Part shown: piece by piece, positions 61,982 through 64,000 of the stretch
Layout of the letters: each line of letters starts with the position of its first letter
How positions within the stretch are numbered: the stretch's first letter is position 1
Assembly: GCA_002683825.1 (NCBI GenBank)
Contig: NYUD01000071.1
Span: forward strand, 62,001 to 126,000
From: Planctomycetota bacterium
GTDB lineage: Bacteria > Planctomycetota > UBA1135 > GCA-002686595
Length of the DNA: 64,000 bases
Reading direction: 5' to 3'
Made by a program: the position numbers and the translations under genes
The notes under the pieces: model-generated
Told to the model about the DNA's origin: nothing
Seen by the model: the letters and a program-made list of their open reading frames with translations, nothing else
Database searches by the model: none

Positions 61982-63664
61982 TCAATACCCCGCGGCGTGC
62001 CCGTCCTTTCGCGATTCCGAGGCTCCGTACAGCACTCCTGTCTTCGGGTCGCGATGAATGGCCTGGTAGCCACCGTAGGCGCCCTTGCGTTCCACCAGTT
62101 CGTGCCCGCGCTTGGTGAGTTCGACGAGCACGTCCGGAGCGAATCCGCTCTCGATGGAGACGGTTCCCCCGTCCTTCATGCGGTATCCGGTCGGTTGTGA
62201 CGATCCCTGGTGAGCCAGGCGGGGTGCATCGCCGGCTTCTTGAAAGTTCATTCCGAAGTCGATCAGGTTGACCAGCACCTGAACGTGGCCTTGAGGTTGG
62301 AATGCTCCTCCCATCACGCCGAACGAGAGCCAGGCATCACCGTCCTTGGTGACGAAGGCTGGAATGATCGTATGAAAGGGACGCTTCCTGGGCTCGTAGG
62401 AGTTGAAGCGGCCTGGCTCGAGGTCGAAGAGCTCGCCGCGATCCTGGAGGATGAAGCCCAGGCCGTCGGGGGCCATACCCGACCCCATGCCGCGGTAGTT
62501 GCTCTGGATCAAGGAGACCATGTTCCCGTCTTTGTCCGCTGTGGTGAGGTAGATCGTGTCGCCCTCTTCGAGCGCCGGGTTTCCCGGCACATAGCGTTCC
62601 GCGGCGCGGTGGGGGTCGATCAGTTCGCGACGTTCTTTCGCGTAGGCCTTGCTGATCAGTTGCTGTAGGGGGATCCGGTTGAAGTCCGGATCCGCGTAGA
62701 AGCGAGCGCGGTCCTCGAAGGCGAGCTTCTTGGCTTCCACCAAGAGGTGCAGGTAGTCCGCACTGCCAAAACCCAGGGAAGGGATGTCGTAGGCCTCGAG
62801 GATGTTGAGCATCTGCAGGACCGCGATTCCCTGACCGTTCGGCGGTAGCTCCCAGATGTCGTAGCCGCGGTAATTCGTCGAAACAGGCTGCACCCATTCT
62901 GAGCGATGGGCGGCCAGATCTTCGTAGGACAAGAAGCCGCCGTGCCGCTTCATGAAGTCCCCGATCGTTTTCGCAATTTCGCCCTTGTAGAAGGCATCGC
63001 GTCCGCCACGCGCAAGCTTCTCAAGGGTGTGAGCCAGGTTCTCGTTGCGGAAGATCTCGCCCTTCTCCGGCGCAGGCGTGAACTGCTCCTTGAATCCGGG
63101 ATAAGCAGACAGGAGATCCGCACTCTTTTGCCAGTAGTACGCGATCAGCTCACTGACCGGAAAGCCCTCGCGCGCATGATGTATGGCCGGCGCGAGGATT
63201 CTCTTCATGCTGAGCCGCCCGAAACGTTTGTGCAGCGTGAACCAGCCATCGACGCAGCCCGGCACGGTGACCGGAAGAGGTCCGTGGGAAGGGACCTCGT
63301 CGAGCTCTTCACACTCAAAGTGTTCGAGCGTCAGGGAGGCCGGGGAGCGGCCGCTGCCGTTGAGTCCGTGGAGTTCTTCCTCTGCGGCATCCCAGACGAT
63401 GGCGAACAGGTCCCCCCCCAGCCCGCTGCCGGTCGGCTCGACGAGTGCGAGGACCGCGTTGGCGGCGATGGCCGCATCGACCGCGTGCCCGCCGGCCTGC
63501 AGGATTTCCAATGCCGCCTGGGTTGCCAGAGGCTGGCTGGTCGCGGCCATCCCGCGACGCGCGATGACTTCGGAGCGGGTAACGAAGGGACGTCCGGTGA
63601 TGCGATCTTGGCCGTGCACGGGAAAGGACAACAATAGGAACAGGGCGAAGGAGGTAAGTTTCAC
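61982..63664 (-). CDS. ggt: Gamma-glutamyltransferase
   Basis: 560 aa starting at ATG 63664. Signal peptide about residues 1-19. Precursor of the Ntn-hydrolase GGT: the N-terminal subunit (to about residue 370) contains A-N-A-V-L-A-L-V-E-P-T-G-S-G-L-G-G-D split over two strands, and the predicted autocleavage Thr is in E-E-G-D-T-I-Y-L-T-T, followed by D-G-N-M-V-S-L-I-Q-S-N-Y. The nucleophile-containing small subunit includes G-M-G-S-G-M and G-G-A-F-Q-P-Q-G-H, common in the GGT-like/YwrD branch. It transfers or hydrolyses gamma-glutamyl groups of glutathione or related peptides outside the cytosol. Monocistronic; convergent with the 53.9-61.9 kb cluster. Confidence 0.92.
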   Translation of the reverse strand: MKLTSFALFLLLSFPVHGQDRITGRPFVTRSEVIARRGMAATSQPLATQAALEILQAGGHAVDAAIAANAVLALVEPTGSGLGGDLFAIVWDAAEEELHGLNGSGRSPASLTLEHFECEELDEVPSHGPLPVTVPGCVDGWFTLHKRFGRLSMKRILAPAIHHAREGFPVSELIAYYWQKSADLLSAYPGFKEQFTPAPEKGEIFRNENLAHTLEKLARGGRDAFYKGEIAKTIGDFMKRHGGFLSYEDLAAHRSEWVQPVSTNYRGYDIWELPPNGQGIAVLQMLNILEAYDIPSLGFGSADYLHLLVEAKKLAFEDRARFYADPDFNRIPLQQLISKAYAKERRELIDPHRAAERYVPGNPALEEGDTIYLTTADKDGNMVSLIQSNYRGMGSGMAPDGLGFILQDRGELFDLEPGRFNSYEPRKRPFHTIIPAFVTKDGDAWLSFGVMGGAFQPQGHVQVLVNLIDFGMNFQEAGDAPRLAHQGSSQPTGYRMKDGGTVSIESGFAPDVLVELTKRGHELVERKGAYGGYQAIHRDPKTGVLYGASESRKDGHAAGY

Positions 63665-63761
63665 GCACAGATCCTACCTCGAACGGTTCTTGACGAAGAA
63701 ATCCGGTCGCTCCCCGCGGGAGGGGCAAGGCCGTGTGCGGACTCCCCCGACCGCGGAAAGG

Positions 63762-64000
63762 GCCATCCCACGCGCAGCGAGACTCCGCTGCTCACGGAAT
63801 ACGCGCCGGAATGGATTCAGCAGATGCGGCCCGCCGAGATCATCGAAATCGGAGCGGTGTCTTCGCGCAAGAATCCACTCGTTCTCGAAAGCTCCATAAC
63901 ATCGCCGGCTGCGGGTATGCGCCGATCGACATCAGCCGGGAGGCTTTGAGAGTCACGGCCAAGAACCGCAGAAAGCGCTATCTCCGGTGGCAATTCCGCG
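63762..64000 (+). pseudogene. Frameshifted EgtD-like methyltransferase fragment
   Basis: Two frames together match an EgtD-type (histidine N-alpha-methyltransferase) SAM domain. Up to about 63895 the frame reads H-P-T-R-S-E-T-P-L-L-T and I-I-E-I-G-A-V-S-S-R-K, like the Y-P-T-R-T-E and E-L-G-S-G-T-S-E-K segments of the family. From about 63907 the match continues in another frame: G-Y-A-P-I-D-I-S-R-E-A-L-R-V-T, like the Y-V-P-V-D-I-S motif. The first motif Gly is changed (G-A-V instead of G-S-G), and the N-terminal third of a normal protein is missing. So this is a decayed, 5'-truncated gene, or contains a sequencing error; it continues past the window. Confidence 0.6.

Overview
The window is GC-rich, densely coded bacterial chromosome. 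The gene set suggests a heterotrophic planctomycete: two sulfatase-family hydrolases, a PIG-L deacetylase, an HGSNAT-type membrane acetyltransferase, two DUF1080 proteins, large secreted or lipid-anchored proteins with TPR, EF-hand or peptidase-MA-like folds, many overlapping start/stop codons and few strong Shine-Dalgarno sites. The phylum is inferred from gene content; there is no rRNA here to prove it. No prophage, insertion sequence, integron or CRISPR array was seen.

Layout. 1-9 kb: a partial gene, a PilZ protein, a three-gene minus-strand set (sulfatase, PIG-L deacetylase, acetyltransferase) and secreted hydrolases. 9-18 kb: a secreted protein and Mrp on the minus strand, then queC-mazG-ABC transporter on the plus strand, followed by tRNA-Asp and an RNase D gene that starts 5 nt after the tRNA. 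18-28 kb: surface proteins, a DUF819 membrane protein, tRNA-Ala(CGC) followed by a perfect 15-bp hairpin, aconitase A and an omega-amidase-like hydrolase. 28-29.2 kb: a Cys-rich small protein, hsp20 and a divergent region with two hairpins.

29.2-38.8 kb is a tightly packed ten-gene operon: thiolase, 3-hydroxyacyl-CoA dehydrogenase, acyl-CoA dehydrogenase, MeaB-type GTPase, split B12-dependent acyl-CoA mutase (large and small subunit), an excisionase-type HTH protein, a second acyl-CoA dehydrogenase, a metallo-beta-lactamase-fold hydrolase and a signal-less BtuF-like protein. The mutase large subunit has Phe and Gln where methylmalonyl-CoA mutase has Tyr89 and Arg207. That is the isobutyryl-CoA mutase pattern, so the operon is better read as butyryl-/isobutyryl-CoA (valine, C4) metabolism than as classical methylmalonyl-CoA metabolism.

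40.1-41.5 kb holds the most striking object: a secreted thioredoxin-like protein whose frame is interrupted by one UGA, two codons after a Cys (Cys88-Thr-UGA90). An 8-bp hairpin with a GUC loop begins 11 nt after the UGA, the geometry of a bacterial SECIS element. I propose an uncharacterised selenoprotein; a nonsense-mutated gene is the alternative. 41.5-53.6 kb: homocysteine methyltransferase, a CocE-type hydrolase, TPR lipoprotein, DUF1080, ferredoxin, DEAD-box helicase, exonuclease III, LON-domain protein, SirB1-type protein and a secreted cyclophilin.

53.9-61.9 kb is a second acyl-CoA cluster (thiolase, 3-hydroxyacyl-CoA dehydrogenase, cyclophilin, enoyl-CoA hydratase, thiolase), followed by an aconitase-superfamily enzyme with an N-terminal swivel domain and an isocitrate/isopropylmalate dehydrogenase-family enzyme. 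The window ends with a gamma-glutamyltransferase and a frameshifted EgtD-like methyltransferase fragment that runs off the edge.
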